Assembly: GCA_038229715.1 (NCBI GenBank)
Contig: JBBROD010000007.1
Coordinates: 14,629-78,628 of the forward strand
Source of the DNA: JANMES01 sp038229715
GTDB lineage: Bacteria; Planctomycetota; Phycisphaerae; Tepidisphaerales; Tepidisphaeraceae
Length of the DNA stretch: 64,000 nt
Direction: 5' to 3'
The position numbers and the translations under genes are program-made. Below, in pieces: positions 50,759 through 58,335 of the stretch. The notes under the pieces are model-generated. The model searched no databases. It was given only the letters and a program-made list of their open reading frames with translations, and had not been told where the DNA came from. Position 1 is the first letter of the stretch. Each line of letters opens with the position of its first letter.

Positions 50759-51976
50759 ATGGCCAAATTTAATTTCACCGCACGCGACACCAATGGAGCA
50801 GCCAGCACGGGCGTTCTGGAGGCCGACACAATCACGGCCGTCTCGCAGATACTGCGATCGCAGGGGAAGTACGCAACCGCCGTGACGGCGCACAAGGATG
50901 AGAATGCGCTTCCAGCAGTCGCCGTTGGCACCCGCGGGATCAAGATTCCTCGCGCCGAACTGATCCAGTTTTCCATGCAGTTAGCGATCATGGTCGATAC
51001 CGGCGTGACGCTGGCCGACGCGCTGGAATGCATCGCGCAGCAGACCATCAAGCCGCAGGCCAAGGCGCTGGTGGCGGACCTTTTGGACACCGTCAAAGGC
51101 GGTGTGGATTTTTCCACCGCGTTGCTCCGCCATCCGCGGACGTTTCCTCGCCTGTATGTGGCGTTAATCAAAGCGTCTGAAAAAAGCGGCATGATGTCGA
51201 AGCTCATCAACCGCGCCACCCAGTACCTTCGCGACGAGCAGGAGATTCTCCGCAAGGTTAAAGGTGCGCTCACATACCCGGCCATCATGCTGAGTTTTGC
51301 GATTCTGGCGACGACCGGACTGCTGGCGTTTGTTTTGCCGCGGTTCACCGCCATCTACGCCGCCAAGGCCGCCGCCTTGCCGCTGCCTACCAAGATTTTA
51401 ATGGCGATGAGCGAATTCATCGTCAGCCATTACATCGCTCTTCCAGCGGCCGTCGTCGGAACCGTGGTGGCGTGGGTGATGTACGTGCGCACGCCCGGCG
51501 GGAAGAAGACCAGGGACTATCTCGAACTCAACGCGCCGCTCCTGGGGAAAATGTTCCGCCAACTGCACCTGTCGCGCGGCCTGCGGATGATCGGTACGAT
51601 GTCGGCCTCGGGTGTGACGCTGATCGACTGTGTCAACACCGCCCGCGATCTCTGCAACAACAGCTACTTCCACGAACTGTGGGACAGCATCCTCGAACAG
51701 ATCAAGGCCGGCCGGCAGATGAGCGAGCCGATGTTCGCGTCGACACTAGTGCCGCGCAGCGTTTCGCAGATGCTCCACTCGGCTGAAAAGAGCGGCAAGC
51801 TCGCACAGGTCATGGAGCAGGTGGCGGGTTACTCCGAAACCGAATTGAAAGAACACATCACTGAGCTAACCCGCTACATCGAGCCGGCCATGATCGTGAC
51901 CATGGGCGTCATCATCGGCGGTATCGCGATGGCGATGCTGCTGCCGATCTTTACGATCAGCAAGGTGCTGCATTAG
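50759..51976 (+). CDS. gspF: GspF/PilC inner-membrane platform protein
   Basis: 405 residues with two homologous T2SSF halves. IPRAELIQFSMQLAIMVDTG begins the first, GVDFSTALLRHPRTFPRLYV fits its loop; LHLSRGLRMIGTMSASGVTL begins the second, with GRQMSEPMFASTLVPRSVSQ. Three membrane segments lie at about 175-195, 220-245 and 375-400. It connects the ATPase to the pseudopilus. ATG 50759 is preferred over the upstream GTG 50741. Confidence 0.94.
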   Translation: MAKFNFTARDTNGAASTGVLEADTITAVSQILRSQGKYATAVTAHKDENALPAVAVGTRGIKIPRAELIQFSMQLAIMVDTGVTLADALECIAQQTIKPQAKALVADLLDTVKGGVDFSTALLRHPRTFPRLYVALIKASEKSGMMSKLINRATQYLRDEQEILRKVKGALTYPAIMLSFAILATTGLLAFVLPRFTAIYAAKAAALPLPTKILMAMSEFIVSHYIALPAAVVGTVVAWVMYVRTPGGKKTRDYLELNAPLLGKMFRQLHLSRGLRMIGTMSASGVTLIDCVNTARDLCNNSYFHELWDSILEQIKAGRQMSEPMFASTLVPRSVSQMLHSAEKSGKLAQVMEQVAGYSETELKEHITELTRYIEPAMIVTMGVIIGGIAMAMLLPIFTISKVLH

Positions 51977-52019
51977 TCAGTGCTGAGGACTGAGGACTGA
52001 GTGCTGAGTGCTGAGTGAT
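51977..52019 (+). repeat. Tandem GTGCTGAG/GACTGAG repeats
   Basis: Alternating AGTGCTGAGGACTGAGGACT and TGAGTGCTGAGTGCTGAGTG words, period about 8. They fill the space between the gspF and phosphodiesterase genes. Confidence 0.75.
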
Positions 52020-52046
52020 GCCGGGGTTTGCGTTATCATAGCGCGC

Positions 52047-53330
52047 ATGCGATTTCGCCTGCAGCTTTGGATTGGCCTTGTTTTCATCTCGATTTCTGCA
52101 ACCTCCTGTGGAATTCTGGATCGGGAAGGCACCAAGGTTTTCGCCAAGCCGCCCCAAGCGACTGTGGTGTGGATCAGCGTTGACGGGCTTCGCCACGATT
52201 ACATCGAGCGGGTGCATCCGCCCGTGCTGAGCATGCTCGCGAGCGAAGGGGCGTATACCAATCAGGAAGTGCCGATTTTTCCTTCGCTGACGTTCCCGAA
52301 TCACACCGCACAAGCGACAGGCCTTCGAGTCGATCAGAGCGGCATCCCGACCAACGTGTTCTACGACGACGAAACGAAAAAGGGCTACAACCTGCCCGAC
52401 GGTGCCGACTTGTTTCGCGTCGATCCGATCTGGGTGACGGCCAAGCGGCAGGGCGTTCGGTCGGCGGTCATCAGTTGGCCGATGTCGCACAACCAGCCGG
52501 GGCCGGTGACGGCGGATTACTTTGACGCGAACTACAACAAAAAGGAAACCGACGCCCAGCGGCTGGACCGGATCGTAGCGTTGCTCAACAACGATCACGG
52601 CCAAACGCCGATCCGGCTGGTGATGACGTACATCTTCCAACTCGATTCCGCCGGCCATAAGTTCGGGCCCGACGCGCCGGAAGTGGGGCAGACACTACTG
52701 CAAGTCGATTCGGAAATCGGTACGTTCGTCAAAGGCATCACGGCGTGGTTCGACCGCACGTATTCCCCCGCCGACGAGTTGTACGTGATCGTCAGCACCG
52801 ATCACGGCATGCAGAAGATCGAAACCCACGTCAGCCTCGATCTGCTGCTCGGCGGAGAACTCATGAAAGATTTGAAGGTCGCACCGAGTGGCCCGATCGC
52901 GACAATGCACTTGCCGGTCGATCTATCGGCCGACCAGCGAACGCAGCGGATCGCGGCGATCGTCGCCAAGTTGCAGGCCAACGCGTTCCTCTCCGTCTGG
53001 CCAGCGAATGAGGTGCCGGGCAGGTACCACTTCAAAGACCGATCTCGCATCGGCGACGTGGTGGTGATGCTCAGCCCCGGCTACGCCTTCACGCCGCTTC
53101 GGCTCTCGGCTACCCAGCCGGCCTTGCAGTTAAAGGGCAACCACGGCTACGACCCCGCCACCTGCAGCAACATGCTAGGCTCGGCCATCATCTGGCGCTA
53201 CCGCCACCCGATCGGCGGAGTCGACGTCGGACGCATCGAAAACACCCAGTGGTATCCCACGGTCACCAAACTGCTGGAAATCACGCCCTCTTCAGGCGCA
53301 GACTCACAACAGATTCCCATCCCACGCTAA
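52047..53330 (+). CDS. Lipoprotein-like type I phosphodiesterase/nucleotide pyrophosphatase
   Basis: 427 residues of the alkaline-phosphatase fold, ENPP type. The N-terminus LQLWIGLVFISISATSCG reads as a lipoprotein signal with Cys near residue 20. Metal and nucleophile motifs are VVWISVDGLRHDYIE, PSLTFPNHTAQATGL (Thr nucleophile), DSAGHKFGPDAPE and VSTDHGMQKIETH. Relatives hydrolyse phosphodiesters or pyrophosphates in nucleotides or lipids in the periplasm. It could be a client or just a neighbour of the secretion locus. Confidence 0.88.
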   Translation: MRFRLQLWIGLVFISISATSCGILDREGTKVFAKPPQATVVWISVDGLRHDYIERVHPPVLSMLASEGAYTNQEVPIFPSLTFPNHTAQATGLRVDQSGIPTNVFYDDETKKGYNLPDGADLFRVDPIWVTAKRQGVRSAVISWPMSHNQPGPVTADYFDANYNKKETDAQRLDRIVALLNNDHGQTPIRLVMTYIFQLDSAGHKFGPDAPEVGQTLLQVDSEIGTFVKGITAWFDRTYSPADELYVIVSTDHGMQKIETHVSLDLLLGGELMKDLKVAPSGPIATMHLPVDLSADQRTQRIAAIVAKLQANAFLSVWPANEVPGRYHFKDRSRIGDVVVMLSPGYAFTPLRLSATQPALQLKGNHGYDPATCSNMLGSAIIWRYRHPIGGVDVGRIENTQWYPTVTKLLEITPSSGADSQQIPIPR

Positions 53331-53442
53331 AAAAACTTCCGGACTGGCCGCCTCAGCGGCCAGTAATCCGCCAGGCGCTCTCGATCTTGTCAAATCCCTC
53401 AGGAATGGTATCTTCCCCGGTTCGCCTGCGTGGACAGGCGAC

Positions 53443-53515
53443 AGCAGCGTAGCTCAGTTGGTAGAGCGCGGGATTCATAAGCCCAAGGTCCCCGGTTCGA
53501 GTCCGGGCGCTGCTA
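53443..53515 (+). tRNA. tRNA with CAT anticodon (Met or Ile2 type)
   Basis: 73 bases fold as a cloverleaf. The acceptor stem AGCAGCG/CGCTGCT is perfect, the D arm GCTC-GAGC and the T arm CCCGG-TTCGAGT-CCGGG are normal, and the anticodon loop is TTCATAA. The anticodon stem has only three good pairs: the outer C-A and inner A-G positions mismatch. CCA is not encoded. The 3' half is also the end of an integrase gene on the other strand. Elongator Met and lysidine-modified Ile cannot be told apart here. Confidence 0.85.
53475..53515. other. Putative attachment site (tRNA 3' half shared with integrase)
   Basis: From the anticodon loop to the tRNA end, the opposite strand encodes GLEPGTLGL-stop of the integrase. 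Such overlap marks the att crossover of tRNA-borne integrative elements. No second copy of this 41-base block was seen downstream in the window. Confidence 0.6.
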
Positions 53516-54752
53516 ATTCCTCTTTTGAAGCAATGAGTAATGGAATGTAACTGGATGCATTTTCCGGGCTTTTCTTAACACCTACCTTTTCACTCCTGCC
53601 CTCAGTTACACTCAGATTCGCGCCATACTGCGCCGCTTTCTGCGCCGCTTTTTCCTCCGGCTTCTCGATCGCGCGTTTGAAGTTCTCATCGGTCACTTGC
53701 AGATAATGTCCTTGGGCAACTTTTTCACTGTTGCCGATCCAGTCGCAAACTACATGAGCGGGGAAGCGGTTGGCCAGCTCCGTTTGCCTTGAACTCCGGA
53801 GATTATGAAAAAGCCGCACCCACGGCTGCAACCCGGCCCGGCAAACGATTCGGCTGAAATGGGTCCGCAAATTGATCTCACTTCCGCGGATGCGAGGCAA
53901 AACGTATTCACTGCCTTTCGGGGCGCTCCGGTAGGCTTCCAGCAGCAGCGGCTCCAGTTCCGGGAACAATGGCACCATGCGTTCTCCCCGGCCGGCGTGG
54001 TGCTCGGTCTTGGAGCAGGTCACTCGGAACTTCCCTTGGTCCCAGAGGATGTCACTCCATTTCAGATTCGCATGCTCGCTGGGGCAGCGGAGACCACCGT
54101 AGCGGCTCAGGGCGAAGATCAATTTCCACTCAAGGGTTGGACAGGCCGCCAGCACCTTGTCGGCCATTTCGCGGGTGATGAAGTATTGCCGAGCCTTGTT
54201 CTGCTGGCTTCCGGCTTTGACTTCCGCAAAAGGATTGTCGCAGATCCACTTCCACGCGACAGCCTTGCGGAAGATACACTTGGCCAGCACGATTCTCTTG
54301 CTGATCGTCGCGTCCGCCAAGCCGTCGTCCTTCAGCTTCTTCCGCCACATCTGGGCCGCGAGAGGTTCGATGCTGGAAATGGTCGTGTCATTGCCAAAAT
54401 GCTTCAGCAGGGCTTTGCGCGTGGCTTCATACCCCAGACGGGTGATGGGCTTGATTGATAGGTGCTCAAAATAAGCGTCTATGAGCTGGCCCAGCGTCTT
54501 TGCATTTGTGCGTCGCCGCTCGTTGGTCAATCCCGCATTAACCAGCCGCCGGTGCAACTTGTCGGGTTGATCATTCAGCCAGTCCACCAAATCCGCCGGT
54601 ACGTCGCCCTGCGTGGCGGCAAGGCGTTCCACCTTGTCTTTAAACCGCTCAGCGTCGCGCTTGGGCCCGGTGTAGCGAATCGCCTTGCGATGGCGATCAG
54701 AACCGATGAGGATACGCCACTTGTTTCCGCCGTCATTCGATAGACTTGCCAT
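53475..54752 (-). CDS. Tyrosine recombinase/integrase
   Basis: 425 residues. An N-terminal SAM-like arm-binding region includes TLGQLIDAYFEHLSIKPITR. The catalytic domain has the first Arg in LSRYGGLRCPSEHANLKWSD, H-x-x-R in FHNLRSSRQTELANRFPAHV and the Tyr in VAQGHYLQVTDENF, so all motifs are present. ATG 54752 is preferred; an ATG at 54776 lies upstream in frame. The last ~10 codons come from the tRNA. It should catalyse integration and excision at that tRNA. Confidence 0.93.
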   Translation of the reverse strand: MASLSNDGGNKWRILIGSDRHRKAIRYTGPKRDAERFKDKVERLAATQGDVPADLVDWLNDQPDKLHRRLVNAGLTNERRRTNAKTLGQLIDAYFEHLSIKPITRLGYEATRKALLKHFGNDTTISSIEPLAAQMWRKKLKDDGLADATISKRIVLAKCIFRKAVAWKWICDNPFAEVKAGSQQNKARQYFITREMADKVLAACPTLEWKLIFALSRYGGLRCPSEHANLKWSDILWDQGKFRVTCSKTEHHAGRGERMVPLFPELEPLLLEAYRSAPKGSEYVLPRIRGSEINLRTHFSRIVCRAGLQPWVRLFHNLRSSRQTELANRFPAHVVCDWIGNSEKVAQGHYLQVTDENFKRAIEKPEEKAAQKAAQYGANLSVTEGRSEKVGVKKSPENASSYIPLLIASKEELAAPGLEPGTLGL

Positions 54753-54995
54753 GATTTCACCTGTCTTCCAGTACATTGAACACAACCGAACCACCGGTCA
54801 ACTAATAAATTCCCGCTTCCTTCTTTGTGGTCGGCGCCACAAGCTGATCCGACCTCTTCAGTTTCCAATGTTTACAACCGCTGCGCGGGCAGCTTGGCTC
54901 CTTGCTTCATATGCCGTAGCCCGTTCGTGAACGGCACCTCGGTCCTCATAAAATTCTTCAGCAGTCTCACTAGGCGATCTCCACACCGAGGGCGA
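54753..54995 (-). other. Intergenic remnant region
   Basis: About 240 bases between the integrase and the truncated primase gene. I see no gene. It begins after the P-loop protein's abrupt end, so part of that gene was probably deleted here. Confidence 0.5.
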
Positions 54996-56030
54996 CTAAA
55001 TTAAATAACTTGTCACCCTCCCCGGGAGTGATATTAATTTGTTTTTTCTAGGGGTTTTTGAGAGGGTGACTCTCGCCGCCGCGTCGATCGCGAGAAACGA
55101 TTTACCCTCGCCGGGTTTTCCGACAAGTAAGGTGATTCGCCCCAGCGCAATTCGGCCCGGCCATAGCCATGAGGTTTCTCGCGCCTCTACGTCGGCCATG
55201 CAAACCAGCACGGGGCCGCCGACGTTTTCGGACGGATCAATCCACGGCACGGCGTTCGCCAGCGTCAGCACCGATTGCGATATGTCTTCGGAGCCCATTG
55301 AATCGCGGGCGTCGATGTAGTCGGCAATGTCTTCGCCGTCGCCGAGGCCGGGCAAGTGTACGATCTTAACGCGGGCTGGCGGATCCAGCTTCGCCAAGTT
55401 CGCCGCCCCTGTGCGGGCGTATCCTTCGCCGGCTTTGTCGGCATCGGGCAGGATCGCCACTTCGCGCCCGGCCAGCGGTTGGCAGTCCGACTTGTCGGCG
55501 CTCATTGCGCCATGGGAAGACGTGACGGCAGGCAAGTGGATCGTTTCGGCGGCGTCGGCGCACTTCTCACCTTCCACGATCCATACCATGCCGGCGGCGG
55601 GCAGCGTTGCCAACTTGTACAACGGCAGTTTGCCGGCCGGATCGCCGAGCTTCCATCCCGTGCAATTCAGATGAACCGGGCGGAATTGCTTTGAACCGTC
55701 TTCAAGGTCGAACCGGGCGACGGCCATCAGTGGAGCGCCGGCGGCGTCGGTGTACTGCCAGACGTTCATGAGCTTCCCGCCGTCAATCGAACGGCCCGCG
55801 TCTTCAATCGCTGCGACGTCCGTGGCGTACGTCTCGCCGTTGGCGGGTTTGCGGTGCGTTTTGCCCAAATAACCCGTTCCGGTTGATTTCTCATGCCGGG
55901 CGAGCTGGTGAACCTTCCCGTCGTTGCGCCAGCACTTGGCGGCGGTGCCGTCGGGCGCGATCAGGCAACGGTTGGTATGCTGACAAATCGGGCACGCCCG
56001 TTGCTTGTTGGCGAGTGTCCAGGCGTTCAT
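54996..56030 (-). CDS. Primase/RepA-like ATPase, truncated after Walker A
   Basis: 344 residues (ATG 56030). An N-terminal zinc site, CPICQHTNRCLIAPDGTAAK, and TGTGYLGKTHRK precede a Toprim-like primase core (VWIVEGEKCADAAETIHLPA; REVAILPDADKAGEGYARTG). An AAA_25/RepA-type ATPase then begins, GRITLLVGKPGEGKSFLAID, but the frame ends about 25 residues later with an unrelated tail. So the helicase half is missing. It overlaps the HTH gene upstream by four bases. Confidence 0.8.
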   Translation of the reverse strand: MNAWTLANKQRACPICQHTNRCLIAPDGTAAKCWRNDGKVHQLARHEKSTGTGYLGKTHRKPANGETYATDVAAIEDAGRSIDGGKLMNVWQYTDAAGAPLMAVARFDLEDGSKQFRPVHLNCTGWKLGDPAGKLPLYKLATLPAAGMVWIVEGEKCADAAETIHLPAVTSSHGAMSADKSDCQPLAGREVAILPDADKAGEGYARTGAANLAKLDPPARVKIVHLPGLGDGEDIADYIDARDSMGSEDISQSVLTLANAVPWIDPSENVGGPVLVCMADVEARETSWLWPGRIALGRITLLVGKPGEGKSFLAIDAAARVTLSKTPRKNKLISLPGRVTSYLI

Positions 56031-56299
56031 CGGCTCGTCCCTTCCGTTTCGGCATTCGACGCCAATAACCGCAGCTTTTCTTGGGAGTTCTCGTCCGGCA
56101 CGGTAGCGCAGTTTCCGGCGCACTTCGGACCGTCGATGAACGCGTGCAGTTCGCTCAGCTTGATCCGGACCGCCCGGCCGAAGTGAACTGCCGGTAGGCG
56201 ACCGTCGCGGATCATGGCGTCGATAGTCCGGGGGCAGATGGCGAGGAGTCGGGCGGCGTCGTAGCGGTCAACTAGAAGGGGGGGGAGGTCAGCGGGCAT
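56027..56299 (-). CDS. Excisionase-like HTH DNA-binding protein
   Basis: 90 residues. VDRYDAARLLAICPRTIDAM and RDGRLPAVHFGRAVRIKLSE form a winged/MerR-like HTH of the excisionase type, with the wing Arg conserved. It should direct excision or repress the operon. Its start overlaps the gene before by 11 bases and its end overlaps the primase start. Confidence 0.85.
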   Translation of the reverse strand: MPADLPPLLVDRYDAARLLAICPRTIDAMIRDGRLPAVHFGRAVRIKLSELHAFIDGPKCAGNCATVPDENSQEKLRLLASNAETEGTSR

Positions 56300-56495
56300 C
56301 CGGCACCTCCATCGATCCAGCCGGCGTGTCGCGGCGGGCCAGCATCTTATCTATCTCGCGCTGATCGATTCTGATTTCGCCATTGGGGAGCGTGACGTGC
56401 GGGATTTTCGCGTCGAGGGTGAGGCGCGATGTACGCCCTGCAGGATACTGCAGCAGCAGATCCACCTCGCGCGGAGTAAGTAGGGTTGTTTCCAT
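56289..56495 (-). CDS. Small HTH DNA-binding protein
   Basis: 68 residues: LLTPREVDLLLQYPAGRTSR and LTLDAKIPHVTLPNGEIRID look like an excisionase/AlpA HTH, followed by a short helix. It is the first gene of the HTH-HTH-primase operon. The ten-base iterons lie just upstream. Confidence 0.75.
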   Translation of the reverse strand: METTLLTPREVDLLLQYPAGRTSRLTLDAKIPHVTLPNGEIRIDQREIDKMLARRDTPAGSMEVPDAR

Positions 56496-56540
56496 GCACT
56501 ATCAGTACGGGCGCCATCATGCATTGTTACGGCGTAGTGT

Positions 56541-56600
56541 CTGAGGTGCGCTGAGTCGAGCTGATTCGAGTTGAGTCGCGCTGAGATATGCTGAGTTTGA
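56541..56600. repeat. Six tandem 10-bp iterons, consensus CTGAGTCGAG
   Basis: CTGAGGTGCG, CTGAGTCGAG, CTGATTCGAG, TTGAGTCGCG, CTGAGATATG and CTGAGTTTGA follow without gaps. The period equals one helix turn. They lie between the HTH-primase operon (leftward) and the end of the gene at 56610, where an operator or replication origin would be expected. Confidence 0.8.
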
Positions 56601-56609
56601 TGCGAGTGT

Positions 56610-57605
56610 TCAGGCCAATTTCTTTCGCATCGCAGCGTCCATGCCGTCCAGCCGAATTTGAAATTGCTGACGATTGCCTGCGTTACGGAGAGGGTAGGTT
56701 TTTGTAAATGTCTCAAATTTTCGTGGTGATAGATTGCCGAGCAGCACTCTCATGTCGGTCTTGCTCATCGGCTTTGACCACTCGCCAGCGGGCGTAGCCT
56801 CGATTTTGCTCGGCGCAAGCTGGCAACGAATGAACTGGTCGGCCGCTTCGACGACATTCGTCACGCTTCCCTCTGCCGCGGTGAAGGAGAGTTGGTCGAG
56901 GGTCGTAGTGGTCGCGACCCCGCGCAACTGATCCCAGAGATGTAGCAGCATCGACCGCCAGTCGGATGGCAACGGCACTTCGCCAGGCGAAGGGATATGG
57001 TTGAATAAAGTCGGGGTTGACGAATCCACGTCAGAAGTTTCGAGAATCAGAGCAGCAGCGTTCACGAGTGAGAAACTCACCTGCTCGGTGGGATCTTGCT
57101 CCGGCGCGGGGACGAAAACGTGCCGCGAAAGCGGGAGCCTATGCAGAGCATTGTCGACATGAAGCCCGATGTCAAAAGCATATCGTTCTGCCTTGTCCAG
57201 TACTCGCGGTATGGCATTGACCAATTCATCCAGGAATTTCAGTACCGATAGCGCGTTCTCAAGGATATCTTCGCGGATCGGCTCAACGTAGCCTTCTTCG
57301 CAATAAGTACGCTCTTCAAATTCCCTTGTTGCGATCTGCAGGAGCTCAAGCCGGGCGGCGTGGTGAATTAGAGCACGAAATTCGGTAAGGGCCCGAGCTA
57401 CGGCCTCGCTGAAGCGGCTTCTATCGTCTTCGGCGACGAGCATGCGAACGCTGCCTGTGAGGTTGTCTAGCAACTCTTTTGCCTGTGCAAATCCGTGCTG
57501 TGGACTCAAATAACTGATGTGGGCGAACCACCGAGCGCTATTGAATCGGCGACCGTGCTCGTAAGCGGTCAATAGAGAAGAATGCTGATAAGAAGATTCG
57601 TCCAC
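56610..57605 (-). CDS. Unrecognised 331-residue protein of the integrative element
   Basis: No family recognised. The chain is mostly helical and acidic, with no membrane segment, and without typical catalytic motifs. It starts with GTG at 57605, and a TATAAT-like box lies only nine bases upstream, so the message may be leaderless. It lies upstream of the HTH-primase operon on the same strand, separated by the iterons. Cargo or regulatory roles are equally open. Confidence 0.6.
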   Translation of the reverse strand: MDESSYQHSSLLTAYEHGRRFNSARWFAHISYLSPQHGFAQAKELLDNLTGSVRMLVAEDDRSRFSEAVARALTEFRALIHHAARLELLQIATREFEERTYCEEGYVEPIREDILENALSVLKFLDELVNAIPRVLDKAERYAFDIGLHVDNALHRLPLSRHVFVPAPEQDPTEQVSFSLVNAAALILETSDVDSSTPTLFNHIPSPGEVPLPSDWRSMLLHLWDQLRGVATTTTLDQLSFTAAEGSVTNVVEAADQFIRCQLAPSKIEATPAGEWSKPMSKTDMRVLLGNLSPRKFETFTKTYPLRNAGNRQQFQIRLDGMDAAMRKKLA

Positions 57606-57613
57606 GACGGAAC

Positions 57614-57619
57614 ATTATA
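57614..57619 (-). promoter_or_regulatory. TATAAT -10 box near the GTG start
   Basis: A perfect TATAAT reads leftward, ending nine bases before the GTG at 57605. No good -35 is seen. If used, transcription would begin at or almost at the start codon. Confidence 0.35.
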
Positions 57620-57640
57620 GGTGAATCCCTAAGGGGTCGG

Positions 57641-58108
57641 CTAGAGCACGTGGTGCGCGATAAGGACGCCTTCAGGTGGGGTAGCGTGCTGGGCCGCACG
57701 CCGGTCCGATTCGGCCTCTGTCGGATTAAAAAGAAACGCATCGCCCTGTCTGTTTTCAAGGTACGGCGCTCGCATCGCTTGGGCTCGCGGCCCAAAATAG
57801 AGCGTGCGCCGGTGTTCTCGGAAGGCGGTCTTGTGTTCAGCGAATTCGACGATCCAGACGTCAGTATGGTGCTGGAAATCATTCGGCCTCAGGTAAACGC
57901 ACAGTAACTGGAGTTGGATCATCGTCCAGACCTGGTCGCTAAGATAAGGTTTCAACGGTTCAATCCGGTCGGTGGCCACCGGCAGTTCACGGGGAGCCTC
58001 CTTTGCCAGAGTGCGACCGCGTTTCAAGGGACCGAGTGTTTTCAGCCGTAAATAAACCGTTTCGGAGAGCATTTCCTTGCTCGCCGCCCACCGAAAGATC
58101 GCACGCAC
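57641..58108 (-). pseudogene. Decayed second tyrosine integrase (central part)
   Basis: 155 open codons match the planctomycete integrase pattern: RAIFRWAASKEMLSETVYLR, LKRGRTLAKEAPRELPVATD, WTMIQLQLLCVYLRPNDFQH and TAFREHRRTLYFGPRAQAM, DAFLFNPTEAESDRRAAQHA. The expected G-x-R-P/catalytic Arg motif is spoiled (VYLRPNDFQ), the N-terminal part lies in other frames with stops, and the C-terminal catalytic half is absent. It is a remnant of another integrative element. Confidence 0.75.
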
Positions 58109-58326
58109 CCGGTGGATCTGGCGGTTTGGTGTTCAAGTCGGCAACGGCCGCCGCGGTGCACCCCACCAGAAAGCGACGTTAATCGGCCGATCGGACTGGG
58201 TGGACACGGGCAGCGCTGGAAACGACGCTGGGGTACTCGAGCCACAGACACTCGCCGTAAGTAGCGCCGTTGCAATCCCTGGCGAACTGCTGGCTCCCGC
58301 GTGTCGGTGGCCAGCAGATGAGTGCT

Positions 58327-58335
58327 TTTTCTTAT
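58327..58335 (+). repeat. Target-site duplication, left copy
   Basis: TTTTCTTAT directly before the left terminal repeat; identical to 59719-59727. Confidence 0.9.

Noticed and set aside
49544..50893. 449-codon ORF on the minus strand
   Set aside because: Antisense of the GspE gene; Arg/His/Ala/Gly-rich translation without family motifs.
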